DNA of 64,000 bases from an uncultured Bartonella sp. (lineage in GTDB: Bacteria; Pseudomonadota; Alphaproteobacteria; Rhizobiales; Rhizobiaceae): assembly GCA_945285915.1 (NCBI GenBank), contig CALYQL010000009.1:43096-107095 (forward strand), in the 5' to 3' direction. Positions 24,257 to 34,906 of this stretch are shown one piece after another. The notes under the pieces are model-generated. The model searched no databases. It saw only the letters and a list, made by a program, of their open reading frames with translations, and was not told the DNA's origin. A program made the translations under genes and the position numbers. Within the stretch, counting starts at the first letter, position 1. Each line of letters begins with the position of its first letter.

Positions 24257-26884
24257 ATGAGCACGCATAACAATCCAGTATTTCGTCTTGAGGACTATCG
24301 CCCAACAGACTATGCTATTTCACACACTGAATTGAAATTTTCTTTACATCCGACAAATACTGTCGTCTCCTCGAAATTGTTTTTTAAACAACGCGAAAAC
24401 ACACCAAATGGCACGCCACTTGTGCTCGTTGGAGATGAACTCAAACTTTTATCAGTTTCGATAAATGGCAAAAAGCTAAACGATGCCGATTTTGCTGCGA
24501 CACCTGATCTACTGACGATCCGCACTCCGCCAACTGGCGCGTTTACTGTTGAAATTGAAACAGAAATCAATCCGCAGAAAAATCGCCAATTGATGGGGCT
24601 TTACCTGTCAAACGGCGTATATTGCACACAGAATGAAGCGGAAGGTTTCCGTCGTATCACCTATTTCTACGATCGGCCGGATGTATTATCCATTTTCAAA
24701 ACCCGTATCGAAGCCGATAAAGCTACCGCGCCAATTCTTCTTTCAAATGGTAATCTCATTGAAAGTGGTGATCTTGATGGTGGCCGGCATTATGCTGTTT
24801 GGGAAGATCCTCATCCAAAACCATGCTATCTTTTTGCTCTCGTTGGTGGTCAACTCGATCATCTTGATGACAGCTTTACAACAATGTCAGGCCGTAACGT
24901 TAAACTTGGCATCTATGTTGAAAAGGGTAAAAAGCAGCGTGCCGCTTATGCTATGGACTCGCTAAAGCGCGCCATGCGCTGGGACGAAGAGCGTTTCGGT
25001 CGCGAATATGATCTCGATATTTTCAATATCGTTGCCGTATCCGACTTTAATATGGGAGCCATGGAAAATAAGGGTCTCAACGTATTCAACGATAAATATG
25101 TCCTTGCTGATCCCGATACTGCAACAGATGTTGATTATGCTGGCATCGAACGGGTTATTGCGCACGAATATTTCCACAATTGGACGGGTGACCGTATCAC
25201 CTGTCGTGACTGGTTCCAGTTATGCTTGAAAGAAGGCTTGACTGTCTATCGCGATCAGGAATTTTCTTCCGATCAGCGGTCAAGACCGGTTCATCGTATT
25301 TCCGATGTACGTGTTTTGAAGGCAGCCCAATTTCCGGAAGATGCCGGCCCTCTTGCCCATCCCGTTCGCCCACGCCAATATAGTGAAATCAACAATTTTT
25401 ATACAACCACCGTTTATGAAAAAGGTGCTGAAGTTGTCCGTATGATCCATACACTTCTTGGCGAAGAGATGTTCAGGAAAGGTATGGACCACTATTTCGA
25501 GCTGCACGATGGTGAAGCGTGCACGATAGAGGATTTCGTCAATTGTTTTGCTGACGTTTCAGGGCGCGACTTCTCGCAATTCATGCTTTGGTATGAACAG
25601 GCAGGAACACCAACTGTAACAATCAATAGCGATTATAAGGATGGGGTTCTAACCTTAGAGCTAACACAGACAGTGCCTGACACTCCAGGGCAGACAAATA
25701 AGAAGCCTATGGTTATTCCTCTTTCATTCGGTTTATTGGGTAAAGACGGTAAGGATATGCCTTATCAGCCTGATAATCACGTTGAAAATGGCGTTATTGT
25801 TTTATCTGAAGCTTCACAGACTGTTAGACTAAGCAATTTGGCTGAAAAGCCTGTTTTATCACTATTGCGCGGTTTTTCAGCGCCGATAAATGTCAAAATG
25901 ACGGAAACTGATGATGATCTTGCATTTATGGCACGTTTTGATTCAGATCAGGTAAATCGTTGGCAGTCGCTGAACAAGCTTGTAACGGAAGCTCTTATTA
26001 AGGCAGTTAAGAATACAGCTATCGACAAGCCGGAAATGCCAGAAAAGCTTGTTGAACTCTTCGGCATTCTTCTGGACGATGAAAATCTTGAGCCTGCTTT
26101 CCATGCTTTGTGCCTACAACTGCCATCAGAGGCGGAAATAGCGCGCTTAATTGGTGAAAATATCGATCCTGATAGAATTTATAATATTCGTCAGGCATTT
26201 ATTGCATCGCTCGCAAAAAATCTTGTTGCCAAGTTTGCTGCTATTTACGAAAAAATGGGGCACTTGGGGCGTTATTCCCCTGATGCTGCGCAGGCCGGCA
26301 AGAGATCGCTTAAAAACATTGTTCTCGACTATCTATCGGTTGCTGAAAATGCCCCAGCTCGTGCTGCCGAGGCATATCGTCATGCCGATAATATGAGTGA
26401 TCGTATGGCTGGTTTGACAATTCTTGTTCACCGTTTCAACGGTAGTAAGGAAGCACTTGAGGCATTGTCTGATTTTGAAAAGAGATATCAGAACGATCCA
26501 CTTGTTATGGATAAATGGTTTACAGTGCAAGCAACAGTTGCAGGCACAAAAACCCTCGATCATGTGAAAGAACTGATGAAACACCCATTGTTCTCACTTG
26601 ATAATCCTAATCGTACAAGAGCACTTATTGCCTCTTTTGCGGCAGCCAACCAGACCGGCTTCAACCGTATTGATGGTGAGGGCTACAAGTTTCTTGCTGA
26701 TATTATTTTGAATGTCGATAAAGAAAACCCACAATTGGCTGCACGTCTGTTGACAATTACCCGTTCATGGCGTCAGCTTGAACCAACGCGTCGGGCAAAA
26801 TTGCAAGCAGAGCTTATGAGAATTTCGCAACAAGCAAAATTGTCTACCGACGTTGCCGATATCGTCCATCGTACTTTGGCATAA
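24257..26884 (+). CDS. pepN: Aminopeptidase N (M1 zinc metallopeptidase)
   Basis: An 875-residue M1 family enzyme that removes N-terminal residues from peptides in the cytoplasm. The exopeptidase signature GAMEN lies in SDFNMGAMENKGLN. The zinc site HEYFH is residues 303-307, with the third ligand Glu at 326 in LKEGLTVYRD. The C-terminal 300 residues form the helical DUF3458-type domain of the E. coli PepN subgroup, and length agrees with that subgroup. No signal peptide. A strong terminator follows. Confidence 0.95.
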   Translation: MSTHNNPVFRLEDYRPTDYAISHTELKFSLHPTNTVVSSKLFFKQRENTPNGTPLVLVGDELKLLSVSINGKKLNDADFAATPDLLTIRTPPTGAFTVEIETEINPQKNRQLMGLYLSNGVYCTQNEAEGFRRITYFYDRPDVLSIFKTRIEADKATAPILLSNGNLIESGDLDGGRHYAVWEDPHPKPCYLFALVGGQLDHLDDSFTTMSGRNVKLGIYVEKGKKQRAAYAMDSLKRAMRWDEERFGREYDLDIFNIVAVSDFNMGAMENKGLNVFNDKYVLADPDTATDVDYAGIERVIAHEYFHNWTGDRITCRDWFQLCLKEGLTVYRDQEFSSDQRSRPVHRISDVRVLKAAQFPEDAGPLAHPVRPRQYSEINNFYTTTVYEKGAEVVRMIHTLLGEEMFRKGMDHYFELHDGEACTIEDFVNCFADVSGRDFSQFMLWYEQAGTPTVTINSDYKDGVLTLELTQTVPDTPGQTNKKPMVIPLSFGLLGKDGKDMPYQPDNHVENGVIVLSEASQTVRLSNLAEKPVLSLLRGFSAPINVKMTETDDDLAFMARFDSDQVNRWQSLNKLVTEALIKAVKNTAIDKPEMPEKLVELFGILLDDENLEPAFHALCLQLPSEAEIARLIGENIDPDRIYNIRQAFIASLAKNLVAKFAAIYEKMGHLGRYSPDAAQAGKRSLKNIVLDYLSVAENAPARAAEAYRHADNMSDRMAGLTILVHRFNGSKEALEALSDFEKRYQNDPLVMDKWFTVQATVAGTKTLDHVKELMKHPLFSLDNPNRTRALIASFAAANQTGFNRIDGEGYKFLADIILNVDKENPQLAARLLTITRSWRQLEPTRRAKLQAELMRISQQAKLSTDVADIVHRTLA

Positions 26885-26908
26885 TTGCCATTATATCGTT
26901 TACGATTA

Positions 26909-26938
26909 TAGGGCAGGATTTTCCTGCCCTATTTTTTT
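26909..26938 (+). terminator. Rho-independent terminator of pepN
   Basis: TAGGGCAGG / CCTGCCCTA with loop ATTTT, followed by seven T residues. Confidence 0.92.
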
Positions 26939-27016
26939 AACATGAAGATCATTTTATATCTTGGATTTGTCGTCAGCGGACCTAGTTTGACAGAATTTTT
27001 CGCGTATCAAACAGCG

Positions 27017-27031
27017 TTAAAAAGATATTAA
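27017..27031 (+). promoter_or_regulatory. CtrA-type box TTAA-N7-TTAA
   Basis: TTAAAAAGATATTAA matches the full CtrA consensus (TTAA, seven bases, TTAA). It lies 154 bases before the start of the PleC-like kinase. In an AT-rich genome chance matches are expected, but the position ahead of a CtrA-pathway kinase is suggestive. Confidence 0.4.
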
Positions 27032-27184
27032 AGCTTTCATTCTAAGCTATTTGAATGAAAATTGATTTTAGGTTTAAAAAAAGCTGGACATGCGGAATCA
27101 GTTTTGATTCATTGCACCTGTTCGGGTGTTTTGCGTACCGAATCAGTTCATCGGTTTATTCAACTATTTTTGAGGGGGCCAGAA

Positions 27185-29521
27185 ATGGCGCATTTGGACG
27201 CGTTTGACGCGCCCACAGGGACGTTTGCTGATGCCAAACCTTCTGCTAAGCGGCACAAGGGGTGGTCGGCACATGTCGATTTGCTCTCAGGCCCAGCCTA
27301 TCAAAGGTTGCTGGCTGTTGAGCCATGGATGCGTCGTGCCATCCCTCTCATCATTTTAAGCTTTTTGATTATATTAGCAGCAACACGAGTTGTTCTGCTT
27401 TACGAATGGCGGCAAACTATTAATGTTAACACACGCTCTGCACTTGTTCTTGCAACAGGGCATATCGGAAGCTCAGTTGATAGAGCCGTTGCCGCAAACA
27501 AAGCCAAAAATGATAAAAACGGTGTTACCAATAACGAGTTACAAAATATACTTGTAGATTTTCGCTCACGTAGTCTTCTGGATAGCACCGCACGTATCGC
27601 TATTGTCGATGATAAGGGGCAAGTGGTGGCAGCCTCTGGAATGGAGCCACTTATTGGACACCCGCTAACAGATTCCATTGCCGATAGTCAGGCCTTATTT
27701 GTTCTTGGGGCTAGTGCTGGTGTCATGCAGGTCAAAATGGATGGCGAAAATGCACTTGCCTCTTTTGATCGCGCTGGAGAAGATGGATATGGTGTATTTG
27801 TCGCCGAAACGACAGAACAAATGTATATTGATTGGCGCAAATCGGTTTCAATAAATATTACGATATTTGCTGGCACTGTTGGGGTGATGCTGGCTATTCT
27901 TTACGCCTATTACAGTCAATCTGCACGGGTGCGTGACACAGATATTATTTCAGAAAAAATCCAAAACCGTATTGATATGGCGATGATGCGCGGTCGCTGC
28001 GGCTTATGGGATTGGAATATGGCTAGCGGGCGAGTCTATTGGTCTCGATCCATGTATGAAATGTTGGGTTATAAACCACAGGACGCATTGCTTTCCATTT
28101 CGCAAATCACATCAATTATCAACCCAGCTGACGCAGATCTATATGAATTAGCGCGTGGTCTGATGAGTGGCGAAAAGGACCATATTGATATTAATGTACC
28201 AATGCGCCACGCAGATGGACATTATGTATGGATGCGCATTCGTGCCGAAGTCGCACAAGAAGAAGAAGCGCACCTCGTCGGAATATCCTTTGATATTAGT
28301 GAACAACATCAATTTGCAGAACAAACTGCGCAGGCAGATTTGCGAATTCGCGATGCTATTGAAAACATTTCTGAATCATTTGTTTTATGGGATTCAGAAG
28401 GCCGTCTGGTTATGTCTAACAGCAAATTTCGCGAATATGCTGGTCTGCCAGACCATATGTTGCAATCGGGTGTGCAAAGGGTCACGATTGAAGCCATGTC
28501 ACGACCAGCCATTAGTGAGCAATCGGTTGAGCAAGACAATAATGGCAATTTTACAAGCATTCGACAAATGGGCGATGGCAGTTGGTTGAAGATCAACGAA
28601 CGCCGCACGCAAGATGGCGGACTTGTTTCGGTGGGCACCGACATTTCAGAGCTGAAACAGCAACAAAAAAGCCTTGAAGATAGCGAACGGCGTTTGTATT
28701 CGTTTATTCAGGAATTGAAACTTGCACGTCAAAATGCACAACAACGTGCGAGTGAAGTTGAAAAGCTCAATGAAAGCCTAAAATCTGAAAAAGAGCGTGC
28801 CGAAAGTGCCAATAAAGCCAAATCAGAATTTTTGGCCAATATGTCACACGAATTACGCACACCACTTAATGCCATTATTGGTTTTTCAGAGATGATGCTA
28901 CAGGCCACCTTTGGTCCGTTGGGCTCTGAACGCTATGATGAATATATGAATGATATCCATAATTCTGGAACGCACCTATTAACGCTCATCAATGACATAC
29001 TTGATATGTCTAAGATTGAAGCTGGGCGCTTTAAGCTGGATAGTGAAAACGCCGATATTGAGCCAATCATCAGTGAAACACTGCGGACATTGACACCTCA
29101 GGCGCAAGAAAAAGCTGTTTCCGTTACGGCAGATATCGCACCGAAATTACATGGCGATATTGACCGGCGCGCTATCCGCCAAGTCTTTCTTAACATTCTG
29201 TCAAATGCTGTTAAATTTACCCCTTCAGGTGGACATATTAACGTTCTTGGCTATCAACAGGACGATAGTCTGGTATTCATTATTGCAGATACCGGTGTTG
29301 GTATACCGGAAGAAGCAATCGCAAAACTTGGACAACCATTCGAGCAGGTAGAAAACCAATTTACCAAAACCCATGCTGGGTCTGGCTTGGGATTGGCAAT
29401 TTCACGTTCACTGGTTGAATTACATGGCGGTAAATTGGAGATTGCTTCTAAAGAAGGAAAAGGAACCACTGTGACCGTTACCTTACCTGTAACACAGGAT
29501 GAGCAACATAAAATCAGCTAA
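27185..29521 (+). CDS. PleC/DivJ-like PAS-domain sensor histidine kinase
   Basis: A 778-residue membrane kinase. The start at 27185 is preceded by GAGGGGGCC; the frame is open further left but without a good site. Two transmembrane segments (about 58-80 and 227-247) enclose a periplasmic sensing region. Two PAS domains follow (GLWDWNMASGRVYWSRSM and SESFVLWDSEGRLVMSNS), then a coiled coil and a HisKA domain with MSHELRTPLNAIIGFSEMM, phospho-acceptor His at about 555. The HATPase domain has N, G1 (IADTGVGIPEE) and G2 (GSGLGLAIS) boxes. The HisKA sequence is that of the PleC/DivJ/PdhS group controlling DivK and so CtrA. The placement between pepN and glnE is consistent with pleC of other Rhizobiales, as far as I recall. 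Confidence 0.8.
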   Translation: MAHLDAFDAPTGTFADAKPSAKRHKGWSAHVDLLSGPAYQRLLAVEPWMRRAIPLIILSFLIILAATRVVLLYEWRQTINVNTRSALVLATGHIGSSVDRAVAANKAKNDKNGVTNNELQNILVDFRSRSLLDSTARIAIVDDKGQVVAASGMEPLIGHPLTDSIADSQALFVLGASAGVMQVKMDGENALASFDRAGEDGYGVFVAETTEQMYIDWRKSVSINITIFAGTVGVMLAILYAYYSQSARVRDTDIISEKIQNRIDMAMMRGRCGLWDWNMASGRVYWSRSMYEMLGYKPQDALLSISQITSIINPADADLYELARGLMSGEKDHIDINVPMRHADGHYVWMRIRAEVAQEEEAHLVGISFDISEQHQFAEQTAQADLRIRDAIENISESFVLWDSEGRLVMSNSKFREYAGLPDHMLQSGVQRVTIEAMSRPAISEQSVEQDNNGNFTSIRQMGDGSWLKINERRTQDGGLVSVGTDISELKQQQKSLEDSERRLYSFIQELKLARQNAQQRASEVEKLNESLKSEKERAESANKAKSEFLANMSHELRTPLNAIIGFSEMMLQATFGPLGSERYDEYMNDIHNSGTHLLTLINDILDMSKIEAGRFKLDSENADIEPIISETLRTLTPQAQEKAVSVTADIAPKLHGDIDRRAIRQVFLNILSNAVKFTPSGGHINVLGYQQDDSLVFIIADTGVGIPEEAIAKLGQPFEQVENQFTKTHAGSGLGLAISRSLVELHGGKLEIASKEGKGTTVTVTLPVTQDEQHKIS

Positions 29522-29687
29522 ACACACAATGTGTGCTTTCTAGCCCGACAATCATAAATGCTGGTTATGAGCTATTTCTTATTGTCGTCAAAGCCAGTGC
29601 GTGACACTATTTTTCCTCAAATCTTCTGTCTCACCGCAAATCTTCCGTCAAAGATAGTCACGTGTAGTAATGCTACCGCATCAATGA

Positions 29688-32609
29688 CTAACATATGATA
29701 TGGTCAAATATCTTTGCTACAAACTGTGCATTTTCAGCCAATAAGCCTTCTACACGTTGTAAATCCGGCTCACCGGCAACACGCTGTAGCAAATCGGCAA
29801 GGCCTGGAGGCATATCGTCCAAATTAAGCTTATCATTAAGGCATAAACGCATAATTTGTGTAAGGTTGGTATAAAGCTGATAGGCGTGATTAAGCTCTAA
29901 GATAGTCGAATTATCTATTACCGTTGTTGGCAGATGGCCAAGCACTTCAGCTGTGCTACGACCTACGGAAAAATCAACCAGATGCGTAATTGTTGCAAAT
30001 TGTGCAATAAACTCTAAATCAACCAAACCACCGCGCATCGTTTTTATATCCCAATGGGACATTGATGGTTTTTCTTTTTCAATGAGATCGCGCATTTCTT
30101 TCACGTCTTTTGCAACAGACACGCGATCACGCGGTAATGCAATAATTTTCGTGACTTCATTTTCTAGTTTTTCAAGAAATGCAGATTCCCCAGCAACGCC
30201 TCTGGCGCGTGTAAGCGCCAAATGTTCCCACACCCATGCATCATTTCTCTGATATTTATCAAACGCCTCAAAAGGCACTGCAACAGGGCCTTTATTGCCA
30301 GATGGGCGAAGCCTTAAATCAACTTCATAAAGTACCCCTTCACCCGATGGTGCAGACAAGGCTGAAACCAAACGCTGGGTTAACCGCATATAATATTGTG
30401 AAATATAAAGCGGTTTTTCTCCATCGGACATTTCCGCATCATTATCACATTCATATAACAAAATGAGATCAACATCCGAGCCTGCTGTCATTTCACGGCT
30501 GCCAAGCTTGCCCATGCCCAACACACCAACACGCCCGCCCTTTACAAAGCCATGCTGACGGCTAAACTCTTGTTCAACGGCCGCAAGTGCTTTCATAATC
30601 ATTAGTTCAGCAAGATCGGTGAAAGCCCGTGCTGCCCTTTCCCCTTCAATTGCACCAGTTAAAAGTCTGATGCCAATGAGAAAGCGTTGTTCATCGGCGA
30701 AAACGCGCAATTGATCGAGAATATCTTCATAATTATCAACGCCATCAAGCAGAAAATTCAATCGGCTTTCCAAATATGTTTTTGTTGGTAATTCGGCAAA
30801 ACTTGCCGGATCCAACATTCCATCAAAAACATGCGGTTTGCGGGTTATAATATCGGCAAGGCGCGGTGCTGCGCTCATTATCAAAACAAGCATATCCAAA
30901 AGTGCTGGATTGGATTGTAGAAGCGAAAACAATTGGATACCAGACGGCAATCCTTGCAAAAAATTATCAAAGCGTGACAATGCCTCGTCTGCCCGCTTTG
31001 TTGCACCAAATGCTTTTAAAAGTGCTGGTGTGAGTTCCGTCAATCTTTCCCGAGCTTCCGCAGATTGCGTGGCATGATAGCGGCCGAAGTGCCATGTTCG
31101 AATAATACGGCAAATATCACTTGGTCTGGAAAAGCCCAATTTCGTCAAAGTTGCCAAAGTCTCAGGGTCATCATCTTCGCCTGTAAAGACGAGATTACCA
31201 GCGTCGAAGCCTAGTTCTTTTTCCTGTTCGAATAATGCAGCATAATGCTTTTCTACTGTTTTGAGAGCATCGAGAAAATCACGGGTAAAACTATCTCCAT
31301 CGGCATATCCCATAAGATAGGCAACACTTAAAAACCCTTCATCACTTTCGGGCAGAATATGCGTCTGTTCGTCTTCCAACATTTGGATACGATGTTCTAC
31401 ATTGCGCAAAAAGTTGTATTTTTCTGTTAGCGTATCGCGTGTTTCTTCGCTAATCCAACCCAATGTGCAAAGCTCGCCGAGCATGGCAATAGTTCTTTGT
31501 CCCCGAAGCTCTGGAAATCGTCCACCGGCAATCAATTGCTGCGTCTGCACGAAAAATTCGATTTCTCTAATGCCCCCACGACCCAATTTTACATTATGAC
31601 CCCTCACTGCAATTTCACCATGCCCTTTGTGGGCATGGATTTGGCGCTTTATTGAATGAATATCGGCAATGGCTGCATAATCGAGATATTTTCTCCACAC
31701 ATAAGGCGACAATTCATGAAGAAATTGTTTGCCAGCTTGCAAATCTCCAACAACAGGACGTGCTTTAATCATTGCCGCACGTTCCCAATTCTGTCCGCGA
31801 CTTTCATAATAATGTAGTGCTGCACTAACGGGTAAAGCCAATGGTGTTGACCCAGGATCTGGACGCAAGCGAAGATCAATCCGAAAGACATAGCCATCAG
31901 CCGTGCGTTCCTGCATGATACGAATAAGGCGACGCATCATTTTGGAAAAAACATCAACACTTTCATACTGATCGCCGATATGGGACGACGTTTCATCAAT
32001 AAAAACAATAAGATCAATATCAGACGAATAATTGAGTTCACGAGCGCCCAGTTTTCCCATTCCAAGCACAATGAGGCCGCAGTCTTTTTCTGGATCTTCA
32101 ATATCAGCAAGATTGATTTTGCCGTTATTGTGCGCTTCTCGTAACAAAAACCGCAAAGCGGCTCCCAGTGTTGCTTCTGCAAGGCGTGTCAGCCATTCGC
32201 ATGTTTGAGCCGTTGTGAAAATCCCGGCAAGGTCGGCCAGGGCTATAAGGCTGTGCGCTTCGAGTTTTTTCTTGCGCAACATTGCCATTAGTGCGCTTTC
32301 TGTAACACTTTCCGCAGTATCGCTAGCCTTAATTTCTTCAAGCACTTCACTCAGTCGAACTTCAATGTTTTTGTTGAGCAAGGGTGCGAGAAAAGCAGGA
32401 TTTCTGATAAAGGTTTCGCGTAAAAACGGTGAAAGTGTCATGATATTGATAAGGAAGTCCGTTTGATAACCCGACACTTCCAAGGCACGCACCAAGGCGT
32501 CCAAGCTATCTTGCCGCGCATTGGTGAGCAAATCTTCCAACCATTTTGCGCCATCGCCATTAAGCGGAGTTATTGGTTTCAGCGCTTCATTCCAAAACAC
32601 TTCCGGCAT
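29688..32609 (-). CDS. glnE: Bifunctional glutamine synthetase adenylyltransferase/adenylyl-removing enzyme GlnE
   Basis: A 973-residue cytoplasmic enzyme that adds and removes AMP on glutamine synthetase in response to nitrogen status through PII. Two nucleotidyltransferase domains are visible: NYSSDIDLIVF around residues 193-201 (adenylyl removal) and TAGSDVDLILLYE around 706-718 (adenylylation). Each is followed by a DLRLRP motif (RIDLRLRPDPGSTP and EVDLRLRPSGNKGP). The length and the two-fold layout are standard. The plus-strand pleC-like gene converges with it. Downstream on the same strand lie a kinase and its regulator's genes, reading away from degP. Confidence 0.95.
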   Translation of the reverse strand: MPEVFWNEALKPITPLNGDGAKWLEDLLTNARQDSLDALVRALEVSGYQTDFLINIMTLSPFLRETFIRNPAFLAPLLNKNIEVRLSEVLEEIKASDTAESVTESALMAMLRKKKLEAHSLIALADLAGIFTTAQTCEWLTRLAEATLGAALRFLLREAHNNGKINLADIEDPEKDCGLIVLGMGKLGARELNYSSDIDLIVFIDETSSHIGDQYESVDVFSKMMRRLIRIMQERTADGYVFRIDLRLRPDPGSTPLALPVSAALHYYESRGQNWERAAMIKARPVVGDLQAGKQFLHELSPYVWRKYLDYAAIADIHSIKRQIHAHKGHGEIAVRGHNVKLGRGGIREIEFFVQTQQLIAGGRFPELRGQRTIAMLGELCTLGWISEETRDTLTEKYNFLRNVEHRIQMLEDEQTHILPESDEGFLSVAYLMGYADGDSFTRDFLDALKTVEKHYAALFEQEKELGFDAGNLVFTGEDDDPETLATLTKLGFSRPSDICRIIRTWHFGRYHATQSAEARERLTELTPALLKAFGATKRADEALSRFDNFLQGLPSGIQLFSLLQSNPALLDMLVLIMSAAPRLADIITRKPHVFDGMLDPASFAELPTKTYLESRLNFLLDGVDNYEDILDQLRVFADEQRFLIGIRLLTGAIEGERAARAFTDLAELMIMKALAAVEQEFSRQHGFVKGGRVGVLGMGKLGSREMTAGSDVDLILLYECDNDAEMSDGEKPLYISQYYMRLTQRLVSALSAPSGEGVLYEVDLRLRPSGNKGPVAVPFEAFDKYQRNDAWVWEHLALTRARGVAGESAFLEKLENEVTKIIALPRDRVSVAKDVKEMRDLIEKEKPSMSHWDIKTMRGGLVDLEFIAQFATITHLVDFSVGRSTAEVLGHLPTTVIDNSTILELNHAYQLYTNLTQIMRLCLNDKLNLDDMPPGLADLLQRVAGEPDLQRVEGLLAENAQFVAKIFDHIIC

Positions 32610-32798
32610 AATAGCATATCTCCATCGTTTCAGTTTGAGATAAGTTACTCAATTGTCTTTGGATATAGTATTGACCTATAGACCATGTTTCAACAAGAGA
32701 CAGTTATGAAAAATCATTTCATCTATTGTGCCATTTCATGAAACAACAATCTCATTATCAGGCACATTTAGACGTTCATTGGAAGGATCAGAAAAAAT

Positions 32799-34196
32799 CT
32801 ATTCTTCTGGTAATTTAGGAAAAACAAGAATTGCTTTTAAACCAGGTTCTGCGTCTTCTAAAACCAGATTTCCGCCATGAAGTTTCATTACGGCTTTTGC
32901 CAAGCTTAATCCAATGCCAAACCCTGCTTTTGTGCGGCTATCCTCCAACCGAACAAAGCGTTCAGTTGCCCGCTCCCTATCATCAGCAGGAATTCCTGGA
33001 CCATTATCACAAACCATCACACGTATGTCTTTATCCGTTTGCTCCATGGATAGGCTTAACTCGGTCTTTTTATCATCAGAGCCAGCATATTTGATCGCAT
33101 TATCGATAAGGTTGATAATGGCTTGAGCAAGGAGTTCGCGATTGACTGGCAAAACAATGTCAAAAGTTTTACCCAGCGTGAATTCTACACCAGCTTCTTC
33201 GGCAACAGGTTCATAAAGTTCTGCCACATCTTCAACGATAGGGCGAATATCTAATTTTTCGAGCGGTTCCACCGTGTTGCTTGCTTCAATGCGTGAAATC
33301 ATCAAAATAGCATTGAAAGTTCTGATAAGCTGGTCGGATTCAGCAATGACAGTTTCTAAAGCCTGACGATACTCTTTGGTGTTTTTCTCTCCCGATAGTG
33401 CTTCATCAGCACGGTTGCGTAAACGGGTTAGCGGGGTTTTTAAATCATGCGCAATATTATCTGATACCTGCTTCAAGCCGATATTGAGTTCTTCAATACG
33501 TTCCAGCATGACATTCAAATTGGCTGAAAGCCTATCAAATTCATCTCCCGAACCAGAAACGGGAAGCCTTCCTGATAAATCGCCATCCATTAATCTTTGA
33601 GAAGCGGCATTGATTTGGTCAATACGTTTTAATGCCCGCCGCCCGATAAAAAACCAGATTAATAATGCGCCAACTGCCATTGCGATAAAGGCAAACATCA
33701 TGGCTTTTCTGATAATGCCGATAAAACGCTCTGGTTCTCCCAAATCACGCCCGACCAGAATTTTCATACCATTTGGTAGGTTGATGACCGCTGCAATGGC
33801 GCGGTGTTGCTTTTCCTCGCCTCCATCGTCAAACCGCGAATAAAGAAAAGAATTGCGCAATAATCCGTCGTTATTCAGTAAGCCGGGTTCAATATTGGCG
33901 ACATTACCAGTCAAAAATCTCCCAACAGGATCCGTAACAAGATATAGAAAAGCACCGGGCTGACGTGACCGCCGATCTATTGTGCGAACCAGCAGAGAAA
34001 CACCACCATGTTGATACGCCCGTTCAATATTTGCTAATTCTTCGCTTAAGGTTTGTTCTGTCTGTTGCGTTAGCATGGAAACAGAAAGCGATGTCATGTA
34101 AACGCTAAGACCAACAGCAACCAAACCGAATAGCAGAATATATAAAGCAGAAAGCCGAACAGCTGTCGTGCGCATAACGCTGGTAATGCGGTTCAT
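32799..34196 (-). CDS. Sensor histidine kinase with HAMP domain, partner of the 34202-34879 regulator
   Basis: A 465-residue inner-membrane kinase. Transmembrane helices lie at about 14-36 and 167-188, with a periplasmic domain between. A HAMP linker follows (RIDQINAASQRLMDGDLSGRLP). HisKA contains VSDNIAHDLKTPLTRLRNRA with phospho-acceptor His at about 250. The ATPase domain has NLIDNAIKYAG, VCDNGPGIPADD and GFGIGLSLAKAV. It starts 5 bases after the stop of its response regulator, so the pair is one operon. In rhizobia an equivalent pair lies between degP and glnE. The signal is unknown; envelope stress is a reasonable guess from the degP neighbour. Confidence 0.85.
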   Translation of the reverse strand: MNRITSVMRTTAVRLSALYILLFGLVAVGLSVYMTSLSVSMLTQQTEQTLSEELANIERAYQHGGVSLLVRTIDRRSRQPGAFLYLVTDPVGRFLTGNVANIEPGLLNNDGLLRNSFLYSRFDDGGEEKQHRAIAAVINLPNGMKILVGRDLGEPERFIGIIRKAMMFAFIAMAVGALLIWFFIGRRALKRIDQINAASQRLMDGDLSGRLPVSGSGDEFDRLSANLNVMLERIEELNIGLKQVSDNIAHDLKTPLTRLRNRADEALSGEKNTKEYRQALETVIAESDQLIRTFNAILMISRIEASNTVEPLEKLDIRPIVEDVAELYEPVAEEAGVEFTLGKTFDIVLPVNRELLAQAIINLIDNAIKYAGSDDKKTELSLSMEQTDKDIRVMVCDNGPGIPADDRERATERFVRLEDSRTKAGFGIGLSLAKAVMKLHGGNLVLEDAEPGLKAILVFPKLPEE

Positions 34197-34201
34197 TGTG
34201 A

Positions 34202-34879
34202 TTAACTCATTGCCTTTAACATATACCCCGCACCACGAACGGTGTGAAGAAGTGGTGTTTGGAAGTCTTTTTCGATTTTTGATCGCAATCGTGAAATATG
34301 CACATCAATAACATTTGTTTGCGGATCAAAATGATAATCCCAAACGTTTTCTAGCAACATTGTGCGCGTAACAACTTGCCCTGCATGACGCATCAAATAT
34401 TCAAGTAAGCGGAACTCTCTTGGCTGCAATATAATATCGTGTCCAGCGCGTTTCGCAGTATGCGCCAAGCGATCCAGTTCCAGATCCCCAACACGATATA
34501 TAGTCTCGGCTTCTTTTGGACTTTTGCGCCTCTGCAAAACCTCAATACGTGCTAACAATTCAGAGAAAGCATAGGGTTTGGTCAAATAATCATCACCGCC
34601 CGCACGCAAACCAGTTACCCTATCATCAACTTGTCCTAACGCCGAAAGTATAAGAACTGGCGTTTCAATACCTTTTGCCCTTAAGCCTGCAATCACAGAA
34701 AGACCATCTCTGCGTGGTAACATACGATCAATAATCATAATGTCGTAATTGCCGGTTTCAGCCAGTGCAAAGCCAGTTTCGCCATCGCCTGCCACATCAG
34801 CAGAATGGCCAACCTCAGCCAATGCTTTTTCGAGATAACGCGAAGCCTCTCGATCATCTTCTATGACGAGAATTTTCAT
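34202..34879 (-). CDS. OmpR-family response regulator
   Basis: A 225-residue two-component regulator. The receiver domain begins MKILVIEDD, with phospho-acceptor Asp51 in IIDRMLPRRDG and the conserved Lys in LTKPYAF. A winged-helix DNA-binding domain (PREFRLLEYLMRHAG, VIDVHISRLRSKI, TVRGAGYML) fills the C-terminal half. The ATG at 34879 is preceded by AAAGGAGAAACG, which selects it over an ATG seven codons upstream. It is followed by its cognate kinase gene. Confidence 0.9.
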   Translation of the reverse strand: MKILVIEDDREASRYLEKALAEVGHSADVAGDGETGFALAETGNYDIMIIDRMLPRRDGLSVIAGLRAKGIETPVLILSALGQVDDRVTGLRAGGDDYLTKPYAFSELLARIEVLQRRKSPKEAETIYRVGDLELDRLAHTAKRAGHDIILQPREFRLLEYLMRHAGQVVTRTMLLENVWDYHFDPQTNVIDVHISRLRSKIEKDFQTPLLHTVRGAGYMLKAMS

Positions 34880-34906
34880 AAAACGTTTCTCCTTTATCAA
34901 TAAAAC

